In this document: positions 46,101-53,130 of the stretch, piece by piece
Layout: each line of letters begins with the position of its first letter
How positions within the stretch are numbered: position 1 is the first letter of the stretch
Assembly: GCA_003851245.1 (NCBI GenBank)
Contig: BHEP01000004.1
Coordinates: 1-64,000, forward strand
DNA from: Bacteroidales bacterium
GTDB taxonomy: Bacteria > Bacteroidota > Bacteroidia > Bacteroidales > Azobacteroidaceae
Direction: 5' to 3'
Length of the DNA: 64,000 nucleotides
Notes under the pieces: generated by a model
Databases searched by the model: none
Seen by the model: the letters and a program-made list of their open reading frames with translations, nothing else
What the model was told of the DNA's origin: nothing
Made by a program: the position numbers and the translations under genes

Positions 46101-47134
46101 CGAGGGTAGTGTCTTGAAAATGCACTGTTTTGAGGAGGATAATAGTTGAGTCCTCCAAAATAGCTGCCTGCCCAAATTCCTCCTTCTCTATCCTTGTAGA
46201 GTGAATATACAGCATTGTCCGACAGAGAATGTGAATCATATTGATCATGAACAATATGCGTATAGCTACCATTTTTTGTGTTGTAGACATAAATTCCCGA
46301 CTCGCTACTTATCCAAAGTTCCTTGTCGTCTACTCTTATAATTGACCTAACAAATAAGGACTGCATCTCCTCATCCTGCACCAGCGGACTCACTTCTCCG
46401 TCTATAGCGCTCAATTTTTGAACTCCCTTGTCGGCCGATCCAATAAGTAGATTGTTGTAGCTATCTTGATATAAAAGGCTTATATCCTGCGAAAGCATAT
46501 CTTTATTAAGCCCTCTAGCAAGGTAGGCATCAAATGCCCCGGTCTTTTCATTGAATAGGCACAAGCCTCCCTTGTTTGTGCCAAGCCAAATTTTATTTTC
46601 CCTATCAAAACAAATACTTCTAGCATTAAACTCCGAAGGAATGGGATGAAAAAAAAGCTCTTTACTACCAATATTGTATGAAAAAACTCCCTTCCAATCG
46701 GCAGCAAACCAAAGATTTCCTTCGGCATCCGATTTTATATCTTTCACAGATTGGGTAATTTCATGGCCCTCCCTTGTTTTTTTATAGAAAGAAGTCAAGC
46801 TCTCATCCTTTGGATCATAAATGGCAAGACCCTCTTCGGTTCCTATCCATATATTTCCCTCAATGTCCTCATATAAGGACGAGATAAAGTTATTCCTCAG
46901 GCTTCTTTCGTTTCCTATTTCATTCCTAAATATTTTAAAAGAATATCCATCATAACGACCTATACCATCTTTTGTGCCAAACCACATAAACCCTTGCTTG
47001 TCTTGAAGGATACAATAAACGGTATTGTTAGGCAGGCCACTTTCAACTCCAAAGCGAACAAAATGATTGTTAATTGCCTTGAGCGAACAACAAGAACAAG
47101 ACAAGAACAAAACAATAATAAAGATATTTCTCAT
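43127..47134 (-). CDS. Hybrid two-component system regulator (HTCS)
   Basis: The 1335-residue protein combines sensor and regulator. It has a signal peptide, then about fourteen two-component propeller repeats (residues 30-690, typified by MWFGTKDGIGRYDGYSF) and a Y_Y_Y domain (about 715-775). A transmembrane helix lies near 780-803. HisKA follows with the phospho-His near 840 (IAHEIRTPLTL), then HATPase (LSNLFNNALKYA, GTGLGLPLARS), a receiver with DVMMPLMDG near 1140, and an AraC-type HTH at the C-terminus (MLAEDLGMSRSSLHRKI, VGFSSSSYFSKSF). It binds a glycan fragment in the periplasm and activates its locus. It is divergent from the block B SusC gene, and the paired repeats lie 55 bp from its start. 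Confidence 0.95.
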   Translation of the reverse strand: MRNIFIIVLFLSCSCCSLKAINNHFVRFGVESGLPNNTVYCILQDKQGFMWFGTKDGIGRYDGYSFKIFRNEIGNERSLRNNFISSLYEDIEGNIWIGTEEGLAIYDPKDESLTSFYKKTREGHEITQSVKDIKSDAEGNLWFAADWKGVFSYNIGSKELFFHPIPSEFNARSICFDRENKIWLGTNKGGLCLFNEKTGAFDAYLARGLNKDMLSQDISLLYQDSYNNLLIGSADKGVQKLSAIDGEVSPLVQDEEMQSLFVRSIIRVDDKELWISSESGIYVYNTKNGSYTHIVHDQYDSHSLSDNAVYSLYKDREGGIWAGSYFGGLNYYPPQNSAFSRHYPRNKSSMIKGKRIREFQQDTHGALWIGTEDEGLNYYSPSTGLAKNFSPLGRPGDISYHNIHGLMVDGNNLWIGTFMHGLDVMDMKTQRVIRHYDKTDDSLSLSDKNIFALYKDISNNIWVGTTGGLSLYNRQQDNFTKVDFIGNSFIYDIFQSQDGLLWFASFGSGLFRYNPRTTEWKSFRHNAKDSTSLAQDKIISIFEDSNNLLWFATEGGGISQYHAKDETFTSFTTEDGLPSNIIYKILEDKAGLLWMTSNNGLIRFNPKNKELKIFTTNNGLLGDQFNYKSGIKTADGRLYFGCLNGFISFDPSTFVENRYIPPVVITDFYLLNKEVEVGTENSPLKQSITYTDSIELNYKQSSFSFAFAALSFAVPTKNKYQYILQGFEKEWNTMAQKQKVTYSNLPPGKYTFRVKASNSDGLWNENSRDVFVVIRPPFFQTGIAYMTYLIATLSIVVFLISTYRRRMERKNKDRLEQFENEKERELYNAKISFFTNIAHEIRTPLTLIKGPLEHILQEQLDVEEQKEHLQIIERNTNRLLDLSNQLLDFRKTEIEGFRLNYVKTDISRLIKETHSRFKPSAMRRGLNMTIEIPQDSFFADVDQEALTKILSNLFNNALKYAKSEILLTLFIEIENSNEFLIRISSDGNLIKNSEKEKIFEPFYQLEETEGNRIKSGTGLGLPLARSLAELHHGSLKMDESLEHANVFLLKLPIKQENVVALKESDSLKQESDSSYFEDSGQDSKLTILLVEDDNEMRQFIYNRLKDIYCVRKAKNGLEALETLQKEIVDLVISDVMMPLMDGLQLCSEIKSNVNFSHIPIILLTAKVGLEPRIEGLSAGADAYVDKPFSMDHLLAQISNLLANRLTVKKAFMNLPQQAIDSIALTNADENFLFRVSDIIHKNLADKHFKIEMLAEDLGMSRSSLHRKIRGISELTPSDFISLIRLKKAAELLAEGSYRINEVCHIVGFSSSSYFSKSFKKQFGMSPKDYVKQEKE

Positions 47135-47168
47135 ATTTTGTTGGCCTTAATAAAAAAATAAAGGCATA

Positions 47169-47176
47169 CAAAGGTA
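47169..47176 (-). promoter_or_regulatory. -7 box of the HTCS gene (TACCTTTG)
   Basis: On the minus strand TACCTTTG fits the consensus, 35 bp before the HTCS start. The first operator repeat lies 14 bp upstream, over the -33 region, which suggests autoregulation. Confidence 0.5.
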
Positions 47177-47189
47177 ATAATTGAAAATG

Positions 47190-47227
47190 GTAATATTATG
47201 TCAAATACATGTAATATCGTGCCAAAG
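47190..47227 (+). promoter_or_regulatory. Pair of 17-bp direct repeats (putative HTCS operator, block B)
   Basis: GTAATATTATGTCAAAT (47190-47206) and GTAATATCGTGCCAAAG (47211-47227) have a period of 21 bp, as upstream of block A. The four copies give the consensus GTAATATnnTGCCAAAT. The pair lies between the divergent HTCS and SusC genes. Confidence 0.7.
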
Positions 47228-47301
47228 ATGCTCATAGAATGAATATTGCATCCTTTTGACTCAAAAATACATCGTTATTCTTTAGTTTAATTAACTTTTT
47301 T

Positions 47302-47317
47302 GTAAACTTAAGTTTAC
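47302..47317. promoter_or_regulatory. Perfect 16-bp palindrome over the block B -7 box
   Basis: GTAAACTTAAGTTTAC is fully palindromic and overlaps the first three bases of the -7 element TACTTTTG (47315-47322). A dimeric repressor bound here would block transcription. The block A promoter lacks it. Confidence 0.55.
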
Positions 47318-47322
47318 TTTTG
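47315..47322 (+). promoter_or_regulatory. -7 box of block B promoter (TACTTTTG)
   Basis: Identical to the block A -7 box. Upstream, TACATCGTTATT (47268) and AATTAAC match the block A promoter in order and spacing (47 versus 48 bp to the -7 box). The leader before the SusC ATG is about 75 nt. Confidence 0.6.
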
Positions 47323-47402
47323 TCAAAGTAAAACACGCTAATATTTAACACGCTAACAAAAAATAATACTGAGTATAAAAAACAATTAAGAACTCTTAGT
47401 GT

Positions 47403-50400
47403 ATGAAAAAAACATTTTTTTTATTTAAAAGACAGACTTATTATGCTCTCTTGGTGCTGACTGCACTGGGACTGCAAACTCCTGCTTTTGCAGAGGGGGA
47501 GGCTGCCAATCATTTGTCGAGTACTGAATCCCTCCAACAAGAAAAAAGAAAAATTTCAGGACTTGTCACCGATGCCACCGGGGAAGCCCTTATTGGGGTG
47601 AGTGTAGAATTGAAAGGTGCCCGTGTAGGTACTGTGACCGATCTGGACGGAAAGTTTTCCTTGGATGTGCCCCTGCCTTCAAGCCTTACTTTTACCTATA
47701 TCGGTTATGAAACAAGAACAGTAAATGTTGCCAATGCCACCATGCTGTCAATTGTTATGCAAGAGAGCAGCAACCTACTAAACGAGCTTGTGGTAACAGG
47801 TATTGGTAATGCTCAGAAAAAAGCCTCACTTACAGGAGCTATTTCCAACATAAATTCTGATGATATTACCCGCACCTCCGCCACCACAACTTCGGGAGCA
47901 TTGGTTGGTAAGATAGCTGGTGTCAATACACGAATGCCTGATGGACGACCTGGCAGTAATACCTGGATAAATATACGGAATATGGGTACGCCACTTTTCG
48001 TTATTGATGGAATACAAATGGATGAAGGACAATTCAACAACATCGACTACAACGATGTGGAGAGTATTTCCATTCTTAAAGATGCTTCGGCATCCATCTA
48101 TGGGGTGCGTGCGGCAAATGGAGTAGTAGTTGTGACCACAAAAAAAGGGAAAATAGGAAGTGCCAATGTGGTATCTATCAATAGTCATTTGGGCATACAG
48201 AGCCTCTACGATTTTCCGCGTCCTGCCAATGCAGCAACTTATGTGGAGGCAATGATGAATTCGGATGCAATCGGGGGAGTGAAAAATCCTAAGTACAGCC
48301 AGCAAGATTTAGAAAAATGGAAACAAGGAACTGAAAAAGGATACCAACCTTTCGACTGGTTTGATTATATCTTTAATTCTGCTCCTCAATATTATGTGGG
48401 TGCCAATATCACTGGAGGATCCGAAAAGATCAATTATTACCTTGCTGTAGCTCACCTCAACCAAGATGCCATTATTAAAAATTATGGGGGCTTTGAAAGA
48501 ACCAATGTGCAGATGAGTGTGGAAGGAACAGTGATGGATAGGTTGAAAATAGGGGCAAACATGAATGCCCGCATCGAATCCAGAAAAAACCCAGGAGTGC
48601 CTGGTCCTGATGATTATTGGGCTCCCATCTATGCATCTTTTCGCAATCTACCAACCTCACGTCCATTTGCCAACGACAATCCCAATTATCCAGCGCAAAC
48701 TTCGTCGGATGCTAGTTCCAATTTCGCAATGCTTAACTACGAGAGGTCAGGGAAATTTGAAGAGACTTGGAGGGTGATACAAATGAATTTTACGGCAGAC
48801 TATGATATTGGTGCTGGATTTAAAGCAAAGGCTCTTGGATCCTACTATTTTGGTCAGAAATATATGAATAACCACGAATATACCTACAAGCTCTATGGCT
48901 ACGACGAAACAACAGATACCTACCCTGTAGTGTTTCACAACACCAATCCGTGGAGAGAAAGAAAAACCGAAATGGTGGAAGAAATCAACACACAAATACA
49001 GTTGCTCTACGACAAAGAGTTTGGTTTACATGGATTTAGTGGAGTTGCTGGCTTTGAAACAAAAGAAAGAAATACTCCCCAAAATTGGATACACTCCATA
49101 CCCACTTCCAATGCTTTGTCCTTGATTGACTACCCCACAATGGATACTTATAATGATGACGGAAATCGCACAGAGGCAAGAATGGGCTCCTTTGGGCGGA
49201 TCAACTACAATTATGCACAAAAATATCTTCTAGAACTTTCTGGTCGTTATGACGGTTCTTGGTTGTTTCCTCCCGGAAAGCGTTGGGGCTTTTTTCCATC
49301 AGCTTCTGTAGGATGGCGTATTTCTGAAGAGGACTTCTGGCAGGGCGATAAACTCAAGCATGCTGTAAGCGACTTGAAAATCAGGGCTTCTTACGGAATG
49401 GTAGGTGACGATAAAAATGGAGATAACTATATTGTAAATCCTTTTGCATTTATGGAAGGCTACGACTACAAAGAAGGGGGCTCCGTAATAGATGGCAAAT
49501 ATGTGATAGGCTCCTCGCCTAGAGGCTTGCCCGTAAGAGAACTGAGCTGGTTGAAAGCCAAAATATTGGATGTCGGTATTGATTATGGATTCTTTGGTGG
49601 TAAGGTATACGGAACCTTAGACTATTTTAGAAGAGAACGCACAGGATTGCCTGCTGCCAGATACGATGTACTGATCCCTTCTGAAGTTGGTTTTGGTCTA
49701 CCTAATGAAAACCTTAACTCTGATTTGCATACAGGGATGGATGGTGCGATTGCATATAAAAGCAAGGCTGGTGATCTAAACTATACCTTAGGAGGAAATT
49801 TTAGCTATGCTAGAATGTACGATTGGCATCAATACAAACCTAGATTTGGCAATTCTATAAATGAGTACCGCAACTCTATCAACGAACGTCTTTCTCATAT
49901 AAGTTGGGGCTTGGAAGCCATTGGGCAGTTTCAATCGTGGGAACAAATTGCAAACTACACCGTAGACAACGACCGTCAAGGCAACAAAACCATACGCCCT
50001 GGCGACATCATGTATAAAGATGTTAACGGAGATGGAGTAATCAACGATTCCGATGTAAGGCCTATAGGATATAGAGGAGGCTCTCTTCCCATACTCAATT
50101 TTGGTCTTAATTTTGCCTTCGACTACAAATATTTTGATTTGGCTTTTGACCTTACAGGATCTTCCTATTCAAGTTATTTTAAAAATTGGGAATTGAGAAA
50201 CCCATTCCAAAACGGAGCAAATAGCCCACAAGATATGTTGAGTGATCAATGGCATCTTGCCGACATCAATCAACCTAATGGTGACTTGATTCCAGGGAAA
50301 TACCCTACCGCTTTGGAAGGAAATGCAGGTCATAGCAACTACTGGCCAAGTACGTTTTGGATGACCAATGTTAGATACATCAAACTTAGAAATCTTGAGC

Positions 50401-50588
50401 TGGGATACAAACTGCCAAAAAAAATACTTGCTGCCTCCAAAATGACTAGTGCTAGAATCTATGTTTCAGGACAAAACTTATTCGGTTTCGACAATGTAGG
50501 TGGAATTGATCCGGAAATAACCTCAGAAAACGGCTTGCAATATTCTACAATGCGTGTGTACACAATTGGACTAAATATTAAATTCTAA
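47403..50588 (+). CDS. SusC-like TonB-dependent outer-membrane transporter (block B)
   Basis: The 1061 residues include a long signal region (LFKRQTYYALLVLTALGLQTPAFA), a carboxypeptidase-regulatory-like domain (ISGLVTDATGEALIGVSVEL, DLDGKFSLDV), a plug with SISILKDASASIYGVRAANG and the barrel ending in YTIGLNIKF. It forms a transporter with the SusD protein encoded 8 bp later. It differs clearly from the block A SusC, so the two pairs probably take different fragments. Confidence 0.95.
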   Translation: MKKTFFLFKRQTYYALLVLTALGLQTPAFAEGEAANHLSSTESLQQEKRKISGLVTDATGEALIGVSVELKGARVGTVTDLDGKFSLDVPLPSSLTFTYIGYETRTVNVANATMLSIVMQESSNLLNELVVTGIGNAQKKASLTGAISNINSDDITRTSATTTSGALVGKIAGVNTRMPDGRPGSNTWINIRNMGTPLFVIDGIQMDEGQFNNIDYNDVESISILKDASASIYGVRAANGVVVVTTKKGKIGSANVVSINSHLGIQSLYDFPRPANAATYVEAMMNSDAIGGVKNPKYSQQDLEKWKQGTEKGYQPFDWFDYIFNSAPQYYVGANITGGSEKINYYLAVAHLNQDAIIKNYGGFERTNVQMSVEGTVMDRLKIGANMNARIESRKNPGVPGPDDYWAPIYASFRNLPTSRPFANDNPNYPAQTSSDASSNFAMLNYERSGKFEETWRVIQMNFTADYDIGAGFKAKALGSYYFGQKYMNNHEYTYKLYGYDETTDTYPVVFHNTNPWRERKTEMVEEINTQIQLLYDKEFGLHGFSGVAGFETKERNTPQNWIHSIPTSNALSLIDYPTMDTYNDDGNRTEARMGSFGRINYNYAQKYLLELSGRYDGSWLFPPGKRWGFFPSASVGWRISEEDFWQGDKLKHAVSDLKIRASYGMVGDDKNGDNYIVNPFAFMEGYDYKEGGSVIDGKYVIGSSPRGLPVRELSWLKAKILDVGIDYGFFGGKVYGTLDYFRRERTGLPAARYDVLIPSEVGFGLPNENLNSDLHTGMDGAIAYKSKAGDLNYTLGGNFSYARMYDWHQYKPRFGNSINEYRNSINERLSHISWGLEAIGQFQSWEQIANYTVDNDRQGNKTIRPGDIMYKDVNGDGVINDSDVRPIGYRGGSLPILNFGLNFAFDYKYFDLAFDLTGSSYSSYFKNWELRNPFQNGANSPQDMLSDQWHLADINQPNGDLIPGKYPTALEGNAGHSNYWPSTFWMTNVRYIKLRNLELGYKLPKKILAASKMTSARIYVSGQNLFGFDNVGGIDPEITSENGLQYSTMRVYTIGLNIKF

Positions 50589-50595
50589 AACGACA

Positions 50596-52422
50596 ATGAA
50601 AAAAATAATTTATCGCTTCTTACTCGCCATCATATCGTCTGCTTCATTCGTGGCTTGTAGTGACTTCCTAGACAGAGATCCCGATAAGATTCTTTCCAAC
50701 GAGCAGATATTCAGTGAAGAGATCATGATAAAATCAGTGATCGCAAATTTTTATGGACGCATCAATTGGGGGCAGCATGTCAGAGACTATGAACAATATA
50801 TCTATATTGACGAAGCATGCTCATCAAGAGAAAATCCAGACCAAACAAAGGATTTTGGAAATGGTCATTGGAGAGTCTACGATTACGGCTTGATTCGTGA
50901 AATCAATCTCTTTCTAAAAGATTTGAGGGCAACAGAAGTATTGTCAGATACAGAGAAAAAACAATACGAAGCAGAAGTTCGGTTTATAAGGGCTTGGACA
51001 TACTTCAATATGTGCCGATCGATGGGAGGAATGCCTATTGTAGGCGATGTGATTTTCGACTACAAGCCTGGTATGGATGTTACTACTCTTCAGTACTCCC
51101 GATCTACCGAGGCTGAGCTCTATGACTACATTATTAAAGAGTGCGAAGAAATTGCTCCTATGATGAGCGATGCGCCCACAGTCAACGGAGCGAGAGCCAA
51201 CCGATGGACAGCCCAAATGCTGAGAGCTCGTGCTGCCATCTATGCTGGATCTATTGCCAAATACAATAGCCTGATTACTCCTCAGATTACAACAGAAGGA
51301 GCAGAGGTGGGAATTGCTGCAGACAAGGCAAATGGATATTATCAAATTGCACTGGCAGCTTCTCAGGAGGTAATAAAGTCAGGGAAGTATACCCTGCAAG
51401 ATGCCAGGTCAGATAAGGGAGTGAATTTCTATGAGGCTGTTACTGTAAAAGACAACAATACAGAGATAATTTGGTCGCAAGACAATAAGTATCCTGGCTA
51501 TGCACATGAATTTACGACTGGCAACAGCCCTTTTTCTCACAAAGAAGACATCGATGCCAATAATATAGTGCCCGTGCTAAATCTAGTAGAAGATTTTGAG
51601 TACAAAACACAGAGAAATGGATCACTAAAATTGAGAGATGACAATGGCGAATACATCTACTACGACAATGCAAAAGATGTTTTTGCAGACAAAGATGCCC
51701 GTCTTTATGGAACTGTGATTTATCCAGGCTCTGTGTATAAAGGAAAAGAGGTGTATTATCAATCAGGACAAAAATACATGGAAGATGGTGTCTGGAAAAA
51801 TCGAATAGGAGCAAGGGGTTCTGTAGATAGCGAGGGAGATATTCTTACTGCCGAAAATGGCCCTATAAGAGACAATACCAATTTTACAAACAAGTCGGGA
51901 TTCAATATTCGAAAGTTTATCGACGAAACGCCCGCTTCTGGAACTAGAGGCCGCGGAAGTGAAGTTTGGTTCACCCGTTTTCGTTTTTCTGAAGCTTTAC
52001 TTATTGCTGCTGAGGCTAATATGGAATTGGGAAATGCTGCCGATGCCATCACTCAAATAAATAAGGTGAGAGCCCGCGGAGGAATACAAGATCTAACAAG
52101 CATTGACTTGGAAGATATTGTAAGAGAGAGAAGGGTAGAATTTGCCTATGAAAACCACAGATATTGGGATTTGAAGCGCTGGAGAAAGGCACACACTGTG
52201 TGGAATGGGGAAGACGGAAATCCTAAAGCCAAGATGTATGCCCTATTTCCATACAAAATAAAAGATGCTACGCATCCTCAAAATGGCAAATGGGTTTTCG
52301 ACAAGCAAGCAGCACACATGGCTCCATATCCCAGGTATTTCCAATATAGAAATTATTATAATTTCATAGATCAATCTTGGATAAACAACAATCCTAAGTT
52401 AGTTAAAAACCCTTACCAGTAA
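50596..52422 (+). CDS. SusD/RagB-like surface glycan-binding lipoprotein (block B)
   Basis: The 608-residue protein has the lipobox SFVACSDFLDRDP at its start, characteristic of SusD proteins. Helical repeats (AEVRFIRAWTYFNMCRSMGGMP, ANRWTAQMLRARAAIYAGSIA) and the C-terminal RERRVEFAYENHRYWDLKRW complete the fold. It binds glycan at the surface above the preceding SusC. Confidence 0.95.
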   Translation: MKKIIYRFLLAIISSASFVACSDFLDRDPDKILSNEQIFSEEIMIKSVIANFYGRINWGQHVRDYEQYIYIDEACSSRENPDQTKDFGNGHWRVYDYGLIREINLFLKDLRATEVLSDTEKKQYEAEVRFIRAWTYFNMCRSMGGMPIVGDVIFDYKPGMDVTTLQYSRSTEAELYDYIIKECEEIAPMMSDAPTVNGARANRWTAQMLRARAAIYAGSIAKYNSLITPQITTEGAEVGIAADKANGYYQIALAASQEVIKSGKYTLQDARSDKGVNFYEAVTVKDNNTEIIWSQDNKYPGYAHEFTTGNSPFSHKEDIDANNIVPVLNLVEDFEYKTQRNGSLKLRDDNGEYIYYDNAKDVFADKDARLYGTVIYPGSVYKGKEVYYQSGQKYMEDGVWKNRIGARGSVDSEGDILTAENGPIRDNTNFTNKSGFNIRKFIDETPASGTRGRGSEVWFTRFRFSEALLIAAEANMELGNAADAITQINKVRARGGIQDLTSIDLEDIVRERRVEFAYENHRYWDLKRWRKAHTVWNGEDGNPKAKMYALFPYKIKDATHPQNGKWVFDKQAAHMAPYPRYFQYRNYYNFIDQSWINNNPKLVKNPYQ

Positions 52423-52444
52423 TCAATAATAAACTCATAAATAT

Positions 52445-53110
52445 ATGAAACTTAAATATAAAGCAATTTCTATTATCTTGTTTATACTATGCTTGAGTTC
52501 TTGCGGACTAGATAATTACGATGAACCCTCTTCTGAGCTGAGTGGAAAAGTTACATACAATGGTGAAGCCATTGGAGTGAAAGGTACAGTAGAGTCTGTG
52601 CAATTGCACCTATTTCAAGATGGCTACGACCTGCGTACTGAAATCCCTGTTTTTGTTGGGCAAGATGGAAGCTTCAAGGCCTTACTTTTTGATGGTGTCT
52701 ACAAAATGGTTGCCCGCGATAGAAATGGCCCTTGGCTAAACACTCGTGATACAGTGCTTGTAGTTGTGAAAGGAAGCTCCACCTGCCAATATCCAGTGAC
52801 TCCATACTATATGATAAACAATACAATGTTTGATGTAGACAACGACAACAAGCTCACAGCATCCTTCGAGGTGGAAAAAATTGCAGGCAACAACACTATT
52901 GAAAGTATTTTTCTATTAGTAAGCAAAACAAGCTTTGTAGACAATGTGAGTCAGGTAGCAAGGGTTAATTTAGAGAAGCCTACAACAGGTTTGGCGAATA
53001 TATCCCTTGATCTAAACTCCCTAAACGAGCGATTTCTATTTGCCCGTGTAGGTGTCAAAATCGATGGAGTAGATGAAGCCATTTATTCAAAAATAGAGAA
53101 GATAAAATAA
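52445..53110 (+). CDS. DUF3823 lipoprotein, putative surface glycan-binding protein
   Basis: The 221-residue protein has the lipobox CLSSC (MKLKYKAISIILFILCLSSC). The core (SGKVTYNGEAIGVKGTVESVQLHLFQDGYDL, FVGQDGSFKALLFDGVYKMV) matches DUF3823, a family usually found just after SusD. Two Ig-like or carboxypeptidase-regulatory-like beta domains are likely. It probably helps capture substrate. The gaps on either side are only 22 and 20 bp. Confidence 0.85.
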   Translation: MKLKYKAISIILFILCLSSCGLDNYDEPSSELSGKVTYNGEAIGVKGTVESVQLHLFQDGYDLRTEIPVFVGQDGSFKALLFDGVYKMVARDRNGPWLNTRDTVLVVVKGSSTCQYPVTPYYMINNTMFDVDNDNKLTASFEVEKIAGNNTIESIFLLVSKTSFVDNVSQVARVNLEKPTTGLANISLDLNSLNERFLFARVGVKIDGVDEAIYSKIEKIK

Positions 53111-53130
53111 AATACCTAAGAACAAAAAAC

